Shown: positions 19,314 to 28,193 of the stretch, piece by piece | How the letters are laid out: every line of letters begins with the position of its first letter | Numbering within the stretch: position 1 is the first letter of the stretch | Source of the DNA: Spirosoma foliorum | Lineage (GTDB): Bacteria; Bacteroidota; Bacteroidia; Cytophagales; Spirosomataceae | NCBI RefSeq assembly: GCF_014117325.1 | Contig: NZ_CP059732.1 | Coordinates: 3,051,001 to 3,115,000 of the forward strand | Reading direction: 5' to 3' | Length of the DNA: 64,000 nucleotides | The notes under the pieces: generated by a model | Seen by the model: only the letters and a program-made list of their open reading frames with translations | What the model was told of the DNA's origin: nothing | Database searches by the model: none | Program-made: the position numbers and the translations under genes

Positions 19314-20783
19314 TTACCAGATATATGTACCTACAGCCCCGCCCGAAAGCGTAGCGGTGGTCTGATTACCGGCACTATCAATACTGAATGTCTGCCTGGA
19401 TGGGCTATCGTTCAGAACAATTAATACGGTGTGGCCATCGGGTGTTTTAAATGCAACATTGGGTAAGTTCTTCACTTCATCAGACGCAATACGCACTGAT
19501 CCGGGCCGTACAAATTTGGAAGCCACAGCTACATTATAGTAGGCCGGATTTCGTTTAACCGTGTTCCCATTGATCGTTAGCGCCCCTAAACATTGATCAC
19601 AACCGCCTGGCGTGTGTGGGTTTTGTTTCGGATCGGCAGCCAGGTTCCATTGCAATACCGTTCGGCTCCAGTTGCGGGTGGCCCCAATGATAAGTTCGCG
19701 CACATGCCAGGCTAAATCGCCTTTGAGGTTACCAGGTGCTCCTATCCATTGTTCCGTGAAATACAGATTTTTATCAGGATACGCCTTGTGCACGTCCGAT
19801 AGGGCGCTGATTGATCCTCCATACAAATGAAAAGCCGATCCGTCGATGAACTTTCGGGCGTCGGGGTCATTCAGGACCGTTATTGGATAATCTGGTCGGT
19901 CAGCATTATGATCGTAGATAATTAGTTTCGTTTTGAGCTTAGCGGCTTTAAAAGCTGGCCCCAGGCTTTTTTTGATGAACAAAGCCTGCTCGGCGGGAAG
20001 CATCAGCAAACTGGGGTTATTCCCCGGATGCAAGGGCTCATTCTGAATTGTAACGGCATCAATATGAATCCCGGCTTTTGTCATGCCCTGAATGTATTTC
20101 ACAAAATAGCGGGCGTACGCATCATAAAATTCCATTTTCAGACTTCCCCCCTTCGTCTCTCCATTCGATTTCATCCAGGCCGGTGGCGACCAGGGCGAAC
20201 CCATAATTTTGATCGTCGGGTTTATCGCCAGAATCTCTTTGAGGATCGGAATTAAATACTGCTGATCGGGGGCTAGGCTGAATTTGGCTACTGTCGGATC
20301 GGTTTCACCAGCGGGCAGATCATCGTACGAAAATACCTGCTCATCGAGGTCAGATGCCCCAATACTCACGCGCAGGTAACTCACACCTATCCCCTTACCC
20401 TCGGTGGAAAAAAGCTCTTTCAACAGTTTAGCCCGCGCCGTAGCTTCCATTCGGCTGAGTAGCATGGCACTTCCTCCTGTTAACGTATAGCCAAAGCCAT
20501 CAATAGTTTGGTACGTCTGCGCCGGATCAACATGAATTGCCGGGACATCCTTTTGCTCACTTTTGAAGGCTAGTGAAGGTTGTTTTGCAAACAGAATTGA
20601 TCGACTAGGGTCCGTCAGCCAAAACTCAACACCACCCGAATTAGAGTGAACGGACGACTTTAGGCCGATACCAGCCCGGCTGGTGTTTGCTTGTTTTGAG
20701 CCAGTCTGTCCGAAACTAACAGTCGCAAAGGCCGCGAGCGAGCTTATCAAAAAACTAATTGACAGTATCTTGTACATACGCAT
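19314..20783 (-). CDS. Glycoside hydrolase family 30 (glucosylceramidase/beta-1,6-glucanase type)
   Basis: A secreted 489-residue enzyme with a signal peptide (residues 1-25, 'ISFLISSLAAFATVSFG'). GH30 landmarks are visible: 'YQTIDGFGYTLTGGSAMLL' near the start of the barrel, 'LRVSIGASD', 'GSPWSPPAWMKSNG', the acid/base in 'TIQNEP' and the nucleophile Glu in 'YFTEQW'. The end forms the expected beta-sandwich ('TATLSGGAVGTYIW'). The fold gives retaining beta-glycosidase activity. Subfamily and substrate (beta-1,6-glucan, glucosylceramide or another) cannot be fixed by eye. It is co-directional with the propeller gene. Confidence 0.92.
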   Translation of the reverse strand: MRMYKILSISFLISSLAAFATVSFGQTGSKQANTSRAGIGLKSSVHSNSGGVEFWLTDPSRSILFAKQPSLAFKSEQKDVPAIHVDPAQTYQTIDGFGYTLTGGSAMLLSRMEATARAKLLKELFSTEGKGIGVSYLRVSIGASDLDEQVFSYDDLPAGETDPTVAKFSLAPDQQYLIPILKEILAINPTIKIMGSPWSPPAWMKSNGETKGGSLKMEFYDAYARYFVKYIQGMTKAGIHIDAVTIQNEPLHPGNNPSLLMLPAEQALFIKKSLGPAFKAAKLKTKLIIYDHNADRPDYPITVLNDPDARKFIDGSAFHLYGGSISALSDVHKAYPDKNLYFTEQWIGAPGNLKGDLAWHVRELIIGATRNWSRTVLQWNLAADPKQNPHTPGGCDQCLGALTINGNTVKRNPAYYNVAVASKFVRPGSVRIASDEVKNLPNVAFKTPDGHTVLIVLNDSPSRQTFSIDSAGNQTTATLSGGAVGTYIW

Positions 20784-20843
20784 TTTTAGAGCTCACATAA
20801 TCCTTGAGACTCCTTGCGAATGTAAACCACTTTTTAGCAAAAG

Positions 20844-22475
20844 CTACTGATTTGCTTCCGAAACTGGCTTGTTCACCAAAAGAGTCCGTCGCGGTTTCAG
20901 GACTCGCCGATTCAGGTGGACATTCTTTAGCTCGTACTGAATTCCCTGCATTTTCGCGGTTTCCCGATAATCGTGGAGCATATTAAAAATATCGTGATCG
21001 ATGAAGGGAGCTTTGGTGCCATCAATGAGAACCTCGTCACCCGATTTGAGCGAGTTTAAGGCTTCCTTCAATTGTGGTTTACTCAGAAAGTAAAGATCCT
21101 TTTCAAACGCAATCGTCACTTTATTACCCACGCGGACCAATTGAAAGGTCGATTGGAAATTGGTATACAGAACAAAAATAATTCCAACCACCGAGCCCAG
21201 GGCGATACCAATCAGCAGATCGGTGAAGACAATACCAATAACCGTTACGATAAACGGCACAAACTGACTCCAGCCATCCCGAAATGTGCTTTTGAAGATT
21301 GAGGGCTTTGCCAACTTATAACCAACCATAATCAAGACCGTTGCCAGACAGGACAGCGGTATCAGATTAAGCAATGCCCCGCCCAGAAACACGGCCAGCA
21401 TCAGAAAAAGACCATGCAGGATTGTCGACACGCGGGTTCTGGCTCCTCCGTAAATGTTGGCCGATGTTCGGACAACTACCGATGTTACGGGCAATCCACC
21501 AATCACCCCCGACAACATATTGCCAATACCCTGCGCAATTAACTCCTGATTGGTAGACGATATGCGTTTCGCGGAATCAAGCCGATCAGAGGCTTCTAGA
21601 TTCAATAGCGTTTCCAGGCTGGCAACCAGCGCAATTGTGGCTGCAATACCGTACACCTGCGGATTGCCCAGAATACGTATGTCGGGGAAATAAAATATGG
21701 AAAACAGACTTTTTCCAGCTGCAATTGTTGGAATCTGCACCATGTGCTGATGAGCGGTATCGCCCAGATACCAGGCCGGTACCGCCACCCGAAAAAATTC
21801 ATTTAAAGCAACTCCACCACAAACAACAACCAGGGCCACCGGAAAGCTTTTAAAGATCGTCCGTTTACTACGCCCAGCCAGCCGATCCCAGCTAATTAAA
21901 AAAGTGAGTGAAACTAAACTAATGACTACAGCTCCGGGACTGGCGGTTTCAATCGCCCTGTATATTTCTGAAATTGTATTTTCTCCATCGGCCAACTGCT
22001 GGAATTCAAATTCGCCTTCGTAGTCATTATCCCGACCAAGTGCATGGGGAATCTGCTTCAGAATAATTACAATACCGATAGCAACGAGCATCCCTTTAAT
22101 AACACTATCGGGGAAAAAGCTGCTAAAACGACCTGCTTTGATCAGGCCCAACACCAATTGCATCAGACCTGCCAGCACCACCGCTACCAGAAATGCCTCG
22201 TATGAACCTATTTTTGCAATTGAATCGGCGACAATGACAGCCAAACCAGCCGCTGGACCACTAACGCTTACTTCGGAACCCGAAAACAACCCAATTATAA
22301 TACCACCAATCATTCCAGATACCAGGCCCGAAAATAAAGGAGCTCCCGATGCCAGGGCAATACCCAGACAAAGGGGTAAGGCCACTAAAAAAACAGATAA
22401 ACTGGCAGGAACATCCCGCCGGAAGTAGTCGGATTTATAGTGAATAAGGGTTTGAAACGGACTAACTAGTTTCAT
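20844..22475 (-). CDS. SulP-family inorganic anion transporter with STAS domain
   Basis: A 543-residue SLC26/SulP permease. The N-terminal membrane part (~20-430) includes 'RRDVPASLSVFLVALPLCLGIALASG' and 'GSEVSVSGPAAGLAVIV', typical of the sulfate/bicarbonate branch. The C-terminal STAS domain (~440-525) contains 'LKSGDEVLIDGTKAPFIDHDIFNMLHDY'. Candidate cargoes are sulfate and bicarbonate. No sulfur genes lie nearby, and a beta carbonic anhydrase is 27 kb away, so neither is favoured. Confidence 0.92.
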   Translation of the reverse strand: MKLVSPFQTLIHYKSDYFRRDVPASLSVFLVALPLCLGIALASGAPLFSGLVSGMIGGIIIGLFSGSEVSVSGPAAGLAVIVADSIAKIGSYEAFLVAVVLAGLMQLVLGLIKAGRFSSFFPDSVIKGMLVAIGIVIILKQIPHALGRDNDYEGEFEFQQLADGENTISEIYRAIETASPGAVVISLVSLTFLISWDRLAGRSKRTIFKSFPVALVVVCGGVALNEFFRVAVPAWYLGDTAHQHMVQIPTIAAGKSLFSIFYFPDIRILGNPQVYGIAATIALVASLETLLNLEASDRLDSAKRISSTNQELIAQGIGNMLSGVIGGLPVTSVVVRTSANIYGGARTRVSTILHGLFLMLAVFLGGALLNLIPLSCLATVLIMVGYKLAKPSIFKSTFRDGWSQFVPFIVTVIGIVFTDLLIGIALGSVVGIIFVLYTNFQSTFQLVRVGNKVTIAFEKDLYFLSKPQLKEALNSLKSGDEVLIDGTKAPFIDHDIFNMLHDYRETAKMQGIQYELKNVHLNRRVLKPRRTLLVNKPVSEANQ

Positions 22476-22583
22476 AAAAGTGGTTTTTCGGGCTTAGATT
22501 CGGGTTCGTAACGCGCAATAACGTTCATCGTTGTGTTAAATTAAAGAATAATTAAAAATTGATTAAAATTCGGTTAAATTATT

Positions 22584-23828
22584 TTGCATACTCATCTTTC
22601 CCACACCGAACAGACGTTCATCCAGGCCCATCTTACTGATGATGTTCGGGCATTATTACTGCGTCCCAATCCGGCTGGACTGGATTTAAAAAAGCTGGCT
22701 TCTCAAATTTCAGCCCGCCAAAAAGCGCGGGAAAAACTACCTAGCTGGTATGTAAACGATCAACTGATTTTTCCGCCTGCTCTATCAGTAGAACAGGCGT
22801 CTTCAGAGTCGACTGCCATCTATAAAGCCTCCTTAGTTCAGGGGGACTTACTGCTCGATCTTACGGGTGGTATGGGGGTAGATACCTGGGCATTTGCGCA
22901 ACAGGTAGCGCAGGTAGTATATGTGGAGCATCGACCCGATCTGGCCGAATTAGCCGCGCACAATTTGCCCTTATTAGGAATTTCGAACGTAACTGTCGAG
23001 GTTGGAGATGGGCTAGCCATTATCGACCAAAACGAAACCAACTTTACCAGCCTAAGCTCGCTGGCGAAACAGCCTGCCGACTGGATTTACCTTGACCCGC
23101 ATCGGCGTGATGAACTGGGAGGGCGTGTTGTCAAGCTGGAAAACTGTGAGCCCGATATTACCCAACCCGATCTGGTTTCAGGGTTGTTCAGTAAGACCCG
23201 AAAAATTTTAATAAAAGCTTCCCCGTTACTTGACATTGATGCGACCGTCAGACAATTGTCTGGAACCGTAGAATCTGTACACATTGTGGCTGTTCAAGGC
23301 GAAGTAAAGGAAATTTTATTCACCCTTAGTAATCAGACCATTGCAAAAGATAACATTATATTTAACACTGTTAACCTTACTCATCAGGCAGCTATTCGGT
23401 TTAACTTCCAATGGCAGGGGGAACGTACAGCCGATGTTAAACTAGGGAACCCGCAGCGTTATGTTTATGAGCCAAATGCTGCGGTGTTAAAGGCGGGCGC
23501 ATTTCGGCTGATGGCCACTCGATTTGGCCTGACCAAGCTAGCACCTAATAGCCATTTATACACAAGCGACGAACTAAAAGGCGATTTCCCGGGTCGAGTA
23601 TTTGAGATTCAGACCATCATTAAACCCGATGGCAAAGCCTTGAAACTTGCCGTACCTGATCTAAAAGCGAACCTGACTGTGCGCAACTTCCCGCAAACAG
23701 TGGCCGAATTGCGAAAAAAATTGTCATTGCGAGACGGAGGTTCTGTTTATATTTTGGCAACGACACTGCTGAATGGCGATAAACGATTGTTAGTAACTCA
23801 AAAAATTGATCAAAATCAGTTTCAATAA
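22584..23828 (+). CDS. Class I SAM-dependent methyltransferase with THUMP-like C-terminal domain
   Basis: A 414-residue protein starting at TTG 22584 (no ATG fits the N-terminal similarity). An N-terminal helical region (~1-75) is followed by a Rossmann methyltransferase: motif I 'LLDLTGGMGVDTWAFA' (~91-106), the acidic loop 'YVEHRPDLAELAAHN', and motif IV 'DWIYLDPHRRDELGGRV'. The last ~90 residues look like the THUMP-like domain that accompanies this family. Homologues are widespread in Bacteroidota and probably modify RNA, but the target is not known to me. It is divergent from the SulP gene. Confidence 0.85.
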   Translation: MHTHLSHTEQTFIQAHLTDDVRALLLRPNPAGLDLKKLASQISARQKAREKLPSWYVNDQLIFPPALSVEQASSESTAIYKASLVQGDLLLDLTGGMGVDTWAFAQQVAQVVYVEHRPDLAELAAHNLPLLGISNVTVEVGDGLAIIDQNETNFTSLSSLAKQPADWIYLDPHRRDELGGRVVKLENCEPDITQPDLVSGLFSKTRKILIKASPLLDIDATVRQLSGTVESVHIVAVQGEVKEILFTLSNQTIAKDNIIFNTVNLTHQAAIRFNFQWQGERTADVKLGNPQRYVYEPNAAVLKAGAFRLMATRFGLTKLAPNSHLYTSDELKGDFPGRVFEIQTIIKPDGKALKLAVPDLKANLTVRNFPQTVAELRKKLSLRDGGSVYILATTLLNGDKRLLVTQKIDQNQFQ

Positions 23829-23872
23829 ATTCACTCTATTCCGGTTAATGAGCCGGGCAAATTAACTACATC

Positions 23873-24556
23873 ATGACTACCCTAGCACGTTTTATTCTGA
23901 TCATCGGAATGGTTTCATTTTCGATCTCAGCCAATGCGCAAACCGTTTATGCCAGCGAAAGTACAATCGACAAAGTCAAAGTTTCGGGCCTGTATTTAAC
24001 GCTTCAGGGAGACGGCAAACAAATTGAAAAAGACTGGGAGGCCCAACTTCAGAAGTATGGTCGGCTTAGCTCCTCACGCGGAACTTATCGCATTCCGAAC
24101 GCCGACATTTCGGCAATTTCATCGGAACCGATCAACCTGGTGAGTACCGTAAAATCGTCGCGCACATCGGCTACCGTTTTTGTAGCTTTCGATCTCGGAA
24201 ATGGCAACTTCGTTACGCCCGGCAGCACGGGTTATTCAGCAGCTGAAGCGCTGTTAAAAAGCTTTGCAGACAGCTCTTTGTATGGTCAGGAAGTGAAAAC
24301 GGCTGAAGGTGGCTTTGCTGATGCCCAAAGTACTCATCAGAAAATGGTCAAGAAAGGCGAACAACTGCAACGCGCAATTGAGCAAAATGCCAAAGAAAAA
24401 GAGAAACTCCTGAAGCGAATTGACGATAACGCCAAAGAATTGGACCAACTCAATAAAGATATCGAAACCAATAAATCTGATCAGGCCGCTGCACTTACCG
24501 AGCTGGACAGCCGTAAAAAGAATGTTGAAGCCGTGAAGGCGAAGAAAAGTAATTAA
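23873..24556 (+). CDS. Secreted hypothetical protein with C-terminal coiled coil
   Basis: A 227-residue protein with a signal peptide (residues 1-22, cleavage near 'NAQ'). The middle is a compact alpha/beta region (~25-145). The last ~75 residues are strongly charged and heptad-like ('KGEQLQRAIEQNAKEKEKLL', 'KELDQLNKDIETNKSDQAAA'), predicting a coiled coil. It is probably periplasmic. The family is not recognised. It lies 44 bp after the methyltransferase and is followed by a clear terminator. Confidence 0.75.
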   Translation: MTTLARFILIIGMVSFSISANAQTVYASESTIDKVKVSGLYLTLQGDGKQIEKDWEAQLQKYGRLSSSRGTYRIPNADISAISSEPINLVSTVKSSRTSATVFVAFDLGNGNFVTPGSTGYSAAEALLKSFADSSLYGQEVKTAEGGFADAQSTHQKMVKKGEQLQRAIEQNAKEKEKLLKRIDDNAKELDQLNKDIETNKSDQAAALTELDSRKKNVEAVKAKKSN

Positions 24557-24596
24557 GAGCCTGTCTCTGTAATTAGCAACGATAAAGAAGATTACG

Positions 24597-24626
24597 AAAA
24601 GCCGCGACAATTGTTGCGGCTTTTTG
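24597..24626. terminator. Bidirectional rho-independent terminator
   Basis: GC-rich stem 24601-24610 with 24611-24620 (one G-U pair), flanked by AAAA on the left and TTTTT on the right. It works on both strands between the convergent coiled-coil gene and the gene ending at 24628. Confidence 0.85.
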
Positions 24627-24627
24627 T

Positions 24628-24942
24628 TCACAGAAGCCGGATTACGCGAAGATCGCTATCAAGCTTAAAATACCCTCGATCTAAAAAAGCAGTGACGGCG
24701 GTTAATTTCGCTTCAAACGGGGTATCTCCGTACGATACGGCCCCAACCCCTACGATATGCACATTGGATTTTCCTGCCCGACCCCGTGCTTCTGTCAGTA
24801 ATACATCAGGCTTGTAAGGACAGGCAACATAGGTATCACAGAGGGTTGCGTAATCCGTCAGGATACGATTACAGTCTGTTTCAGACAGAAATTCTATGCC
24901 ATGACGAGGGAGTTGATTCTGAAGTTCTACAATTCGATTCAT
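24628..24942 (-). CDS. Small hypothetical protein
   Basis: A 104-residue soluble protein with three Cys residues ('DCNRIL', 'LCDTYVACPY') and a Gly-rich 'NVHIVGVGAVSYGDTPF' segment. The family is not recognised. It has a credible length, an ATG start and a terminator at its 3' end, which supports a real gene. It does not share an operon with the downstream gene, which is convergent. Confidence 0.6.
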   Translation of the reverse strand: MNRIVELQNQLPRHGIEFLSETDCNRILTDYATLCDTYVACPYKPDVLLTEARGRAGKSNVHIVGVGAVSYGDTPFEAKLTAVTAFLDRGYFKLDSDLRVIRLL

Positions 24943-25052
24943 GGCTGCAATCTACCAATTTCGATAATAGCATGGTCAACCAATGCTTACAAGAAAAACA
25001 GCCTCGCCAACTAAGACGAAGCTGTTTCCAATCTTCATGATACTTCTAGACC

Positions 25053-25151
25053 TATGGGTTAGGTTGGGAAGTATTTTTTAGACTTGAAAAACGTCATCTG
25101 GACACAAAAAAACGTTGGCACCAGTGGCACCAACGTTTAATCTAACCCATA
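25053..25151 (-). terminator. Nested hairpin in a 412-bp gap, with minus-strand U-tract
   Basis: The inner 9-bp stem 25110-25118/25130-25138 is followed on the minus strand by seven T (complement of the A run ending at 25112), as for an intrinsic terminator of the SPFH gene, whose stop is 217 bp upstream in that direction. An outer 10-bp pair, 25053-25062 with 25142-25151, encloses it. The rest of 24943-25354 shows no gene. Confidence 0.6.
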
Positions 25152-25354
25152 AGTGCTTACGACATATATGTGATATACGTAAACTGTCGCAAATTTAGTT
25201 ATATCAATCCAAAAATTGGTAACTTAATTAATTGTACGGCGATCTGAAAAATAGGTTTCTCTTACAGCTATAAGTATTTATACTCTAACCGAGATTGCCT
25301 AATCACTGTACAATCAGAAGGTAGAATCATCGCAAGTCAGCAAAAAAAATTTGA

Positions 25355-26188
25355 CTATTTAATGGGTAGTTGGATCATCGTCGAACTACTTGTACCCAAT
25401 TGCGTAGTTGGCAGGCTACCATTCCATTTTGCAATCCACTGTTGCTGAATCAACAAAGGCGTCAATGTTTTCTGTTTCAACTCATTAGCTCTGGCTTCGG
25501 CCTCTGCCTCAATAATTTTAGCTCTGGCAAGACCGCTGGCTTTTGTGACCGCAATTTCGGCACTCGCTTTTTCGGCTGCCACCTGATTGTTCAATCGCAA
25601 TGCGTTTTGTACAGCCGTGTTCTTGGCATCAATCATCGCCTGTAACGATTCGGGCGGAGTAAGATTCGAGGTTATGTTTTCGAAGGCAAACCCATCATCT
25701 GTTAGCGCCTTACGCAATTTCGATTCGACCAACTCTTCAAAACCAACGCGGTTATTGACAAGCGAATCGGGTGTAAACGTGTTGGCCACATCGCGATAGG
25801 AGTTATAAACGATTGTACGTAAAATATTATCCTCAATTTCGGGAAGCTCTTTCCGGTATTTGCGATACACATTCGCCCCCTGCCCTTTTACTAAATGATA
25901 GTTCAGTGTGGGGTCAATTTTAAAAAGCGTCCCTCCTTTCGCGCTGACGGTAAATGGCTCAAAATCTTTGGTCTGGGTGAAGGTTGGATATTGCTCGATG
26001 AACGACGTAAGCGGATTATAAAATATCCAGCCCGTCACGTTTTCGATATCATTGGCTCCTCGATCGGAGCCAATTTTACTGACTTTAATTCCTTCGTGTG
26101 ATGCATCGACAGTGGTGCAGCTTTTGGTTAATAAAATAAATCCCAACAGGAGTCCAACACTCCAAATGGCAATACGTAGCTTACTCAT
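25355..26188 (-). CDS. SPFH/prohibitin-family membrane protein
   Basis: A 277-residue protein with an N-terminal membrane anchor ('IAIWSVGLLLGFILLTKSC', ~6-24) and an SPFH (band 7) domain at ~25-190. The characteristic 'LRTIVYNSYRDVANTF' segment lies within it. It is followed by the Ala/Glu-rich helix ('QVAAEKASAEIAVTKASGLA', 'AEAEARANELKQK') that drives oligomerisation of prohibitins and HflK/C. Such proteins form large membrane rings that scaffold proteases or lipids. The Cys at 24 could be a lipidation site, but the lipobox is weak. It is preceded by a tiny membrane gene in the same direction. Confidence 0.9.
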   Translation of the reverse strand: MSKLRIAIWSVGLLLGFILLTKSCTTVDASHEGIKVSKIGSDRGANDIENVTGWIFYNPLTSFIEQYPTFTQTKDFEPFTVSAKGGTLFKIDPTLNYHLVKGQGANVYRKYRKELPEIEDNILRTIVYNSYRDVANTFTPDSLVNNRVGFEELVESKLRKALTDDGFAFENITSNLTPPESLQAMIDAKNTAVQNALRLNNQVAAEKASAEIAVTKASGLARAKIIEAEAEARANELKQKTLTPLLIQQQWIAKWNGSLPTTQLGTSSSTMIQLPIK

Positions 26189-26195
26189 GTGATTT

Positions 26196-26381
26196 TTAGT
26201 TAAAAGGGTTCTTAGTGAAGGCTTTGGTTTTAAACGAAATGACGAGTAATCCGGTCAGAAAGAATAGCCCGAGAATATTCTGAAAAGTGTCTTTCTGGTT
26301 GAGGAAATTGAAGCCTACATCAGCAGACAGAAAAAAACAGACTGCCCAGGTCAGCATTAAAAAGATTCGTTGTGTGCTCAT
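26196..26381 (-). CDS. Small two-helix membrane protein
   Basis: A 61-residue protein with two hydrophobic stretches, ~6-23 ('IFLMLTWAVCFFLSADVG') and ~35-50 ('ILGLFFLTGLLVISF'). It lies 7 bp upstream of the SPFH gene on the same strand and probably is co-transcribed with it. The family is not recognised. The gap 26382-26578 holds no gene, only a short CACGTG-centred palindrome near 26458-26471. Confidence 0.65.
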   Translation of the reverse strand: MSTQRIFLMLTWAVCFFLSADVGFNFLNQKDTFQNILGLFFLTGLLVISFKTKAFTKNPFN

Positions 26382-26578
26382 TAGTTTAGGAGTTTATTTC
26401 TGCTCGCTAAGGTAATGGGCGCGAAAATCGAGGATCGATTATTTTGTTTGAATGGCTAAAACACGTGTTTTTAGTGCCTTTTGTCTGTATGAAGTTTGGC
26501 TAACTTCCTGATTGACATTACCGACAATACCATTTGGGCCCATATCGATCCGCAAACACAGCGTTATAACCCTCGGCG

Positions 26579-26657
26579 TTTTTTTGTCATCCCGACTTTA
26601 GGAGGGATCTCAAGCTTGACTGACACGGAAGTTTGAGATCCCTCCTGACGTCGGGAT
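26579..26657. repeat. REP-like palindrome 1, interrupted by IS110 (remainder at 27878-27887)
   Basis: Joining 26579-26657 to 27878-27887 restores an 89-bp palindrome: T7-GTCATCCCGAC...GGAGGGATCTCAA on the left and the complementary half ending ...GTCGGGATGAC-A7 on the right. The matched T7/A7 flanks show that the two pieces were once continuous. The arms have a few mismatches (at 26597, 26599 and near the loop). The same family occurs at 50248-50256 plus 51477-51551. Confidence 0.88.
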
Positions 26658-26835
26658 TGTAAGTTTGCTCTGAACAAATAATCTTTGGTTCTCCAGGTCA
26701 TACCTACGTCGGGATGGTCTAAAAGACCGGTTGTCATGATCGGTAGCCTGGAGAGCCAATCTCATGGAACCCGGACAGTTCAGTGGGCATATAGCCCGTT
26801 TCACAATGATGTCGAGAGCATGAGTAGTATCCCGC
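26658..26835 (+). ncRNA. Probable IS110 bridge RNA, copy 1
   Basis: The 3' limit is approximate. Target loop: the 11-bp stem 26687-26697/26747-26757 (one G-U) encloses an internal loop and an inner hairpin, 26716-26720/26724-26728. The 5' side of the loop carries ACGTCGGGAT (26706-26715), identical to the left target half 26648-26657. The 3' side carries TTGTCAT (26731-26737), the complement of the right half 27876-27882. Donor loop: outer stem 26761-26766/26819-26824 and inner hairpin 26785-26788/26794-26797. ACAGTTCA (26775-26782) equals the element's right end 27869-27876, and ACAAT (26803-26807) is the complement of its left end 26656-26660. This is the two-loop arrangement known from IS621-type bridge RNAs. 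Confidence 0.85.
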
Positions 26836-26851
26836 TTTTTTCGTTTTTAGC

Positions 26852-27853
26852 ATGAACCAACCAGCTATCTATTACGGGGTTGATGTCAGTAAAGAGACCT
26901 TACACATCAGCTACCAAATCGGAATCGATGCCAATGGGCAACCCCAATGGGCCTATCAAACCCTGCCCAACCAAGCGGACTCCATTGAGCAATGGGCTGC
27001 TGAACTGCCCGCCAATAGCCACCTCATTTTCGAGCATACAGGTACCTATTCGGCTCGATTAGCTTGGGTATTAGCCCTGCAAAATCGCCCCTTTAGCCTC
27101 CTTACGCCCAACCAAAGCAAAGGCTTTGCCGCCACTCTGAAGTCTATCAGCAAGACCGACCGGAGCGATGCGGCACTATTGGCGCGCTACGGACAAGTCT
27201 TTCAGCCCCAGCCTTCGCAACTGGCCGATGAGTCTCTACATCAGCTTCGCCAACAGCACAAACACCTCAACGACCTGCGAATCAGTCAGCAAGCGGTGGC
27301 TAATCAGCTTCATGCGCTGTCGTTCGACCCCCGGGCCAGTCAGAAAGTCAAGGCTAGCCTGCTGGTTCTCCAACAGAGCTACCTGACTCAGATTGCGCTC
27401 TTTGAAGAGGAACTGGATCAGCTGAGTCAACAGGAGTTGCAGGCCATTTCGGAGCGGATGCAGCGGGTCAAGGGGATTGGGCCGGCTTCCTCTCAAGCCT
27501 TGTGCACGGCCACCAATGGGCTGGCTGGATTCGAGTCAGCCAAAGCGGTAGCTAAGTTCGTGGGCATTGCCCCCAGTCAAACTCAATCGGGCAGTTCGGT
27601 TCGTCGGCGTGGTCGGATGGCCCGCACGGGTTTAGGGTATGTACGGGGCCTTTTATACATGGCAGCTCGTTCGGCCCGTAAATACAATTTGGGCTGTAAA
27701 GCGCTTTATGATCGGCTACGGGCCAAGGGTAAATGCCACAAAGTGGCGATGGTGGCGGTGATGAATAAGTTGTTGCATCAGGTGTTTGTGGTGGTGAAGA
27801 AGAATATTGAATTCGTCAATGGGTTCAGCCTATCCAAACAAAATTTGGCTTAA
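26852..27853 (+). CDS. IS110-family transposase (RuvC-like DEDD plus Tnp20 domain), copy 1
   Basis: A 333-residue recombinase. The N-terminal DEDD domain has Asp11 ('GVDVSK'), Glu61 ('LIFEHTG'), and Asp103 and Asp106 ('KTDRSDAALLA'). A coiled linker covers ~120-200. The C-terminal Transposase_20 domain begins with the helix-hairpin-helix-like 'RVKGIGPASSQAL' and contains the Ser cluster 246-249 ('SGSS', before 'VRRRGRMARTG'), where the family's nucleophilic Ser lies. It is intact and identical to the copy at 50281-51282, so both were probably active recently. Confidence 0.96.
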   Translation: MNQPAIYYGVDVSKETLHISYQIGIDANGQPQWAYQTLPNQADSIEQWAAELPANSHLIFEHTGTYSARLAWVLALQNRPFSLLTPNQSKGFAATLKSISKTDRSDAALLARYGQVFQPQPSQLADESLHQLRQQHKHLNDLRISQQAVANQLHALSFDPRASQKVKASLLVLQQSYLTQIALFEEELDQLSQQELQAISERMQRVKGIGPASSQALCTATNGLAGFESAKAVAKFVGIAPSQTQSGSSVRRRGRMARTGLGYVRGLLYMAARSARKYNLGCKALYDRLRAKGKCHKVAMVAVMNKLLHQVFVVVKKNIEFVNGFSLSKQNLA

Positions 27854-27932
27854 AACTTGTTTTTTGACACAGTTCATGACAAAAAAACACCTAGAAACTA
27901 AAACGGTAAAACCTTCTATATTCTCTCTTCAT

Positions 27933-28193
27933 TTACAATAGCCAGGGCAATTTATCGCTGGCTGTTCGGTTTTTGTCGATAGTCGTTAACCGCCGAAATG
28001 CATCTTTCCGGCCGTCCACATCCGACATGTCGAAGCGCTTATAGGTTTGCCAGTCTACATAAGCGGTATTTGTATTCTCGTGAAGAAATCCGCCAGATGA
28101 AAGCTTTTCGGCATCTAGCTCGGGTATATATACAACCGTTAGCGTAACAGACTCCGTTTCACCTTTTGGGTAAAATGTCCAGGTAAGCTTCAT
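27933..28193 (-). CDS. Small hypothetical protein
   Basis: An 86-residue soluble protein. The ATG at 28193 is preferred over a TTG at 28202. It is predicted to be mostly beta at the N-terminus ('KLTWTFYPKGETESVTLTVV') with a charged C-terminus. The family is not recognised. It lies just beyond the right end of IS110 copy 1 and is divergent from the lipoprotein gene. Confidence 0.6.
   Translation of the reverse strand: MKLTWTFYPKGETESVTLTVVYIPELDAEKLSSGGFLHENTNTAYVDWQTYKRFDMSDVDGRKDAFRRLTTIDKNRTASDKLPWLL

Larger units (their letters stand above)
26658..27877 (+). mobile_element. IS110-family insertion sequence, copy 1 (1,220 bp)
   Basis: The boundaries were set by comparing this copy with copy 2 (50257-51476, opposite strand). 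The two are the same length and appear identical in leader, protein and right end, and their flanks diverge outside a shared REP palindrome. There are no terminal inverted repeats and no clear target duplication beyond a dinucleotide AT present at both junctions (26656-26657 and 27876-27877), as expected for IS110. Contents: a 194-nt non-coding leader (probable bridge RNA), the transposase, and a 24-nt right end. The long leader upstream of the gene fits the IS110 group rather than the IS1111 group. Confidence 0.9.
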
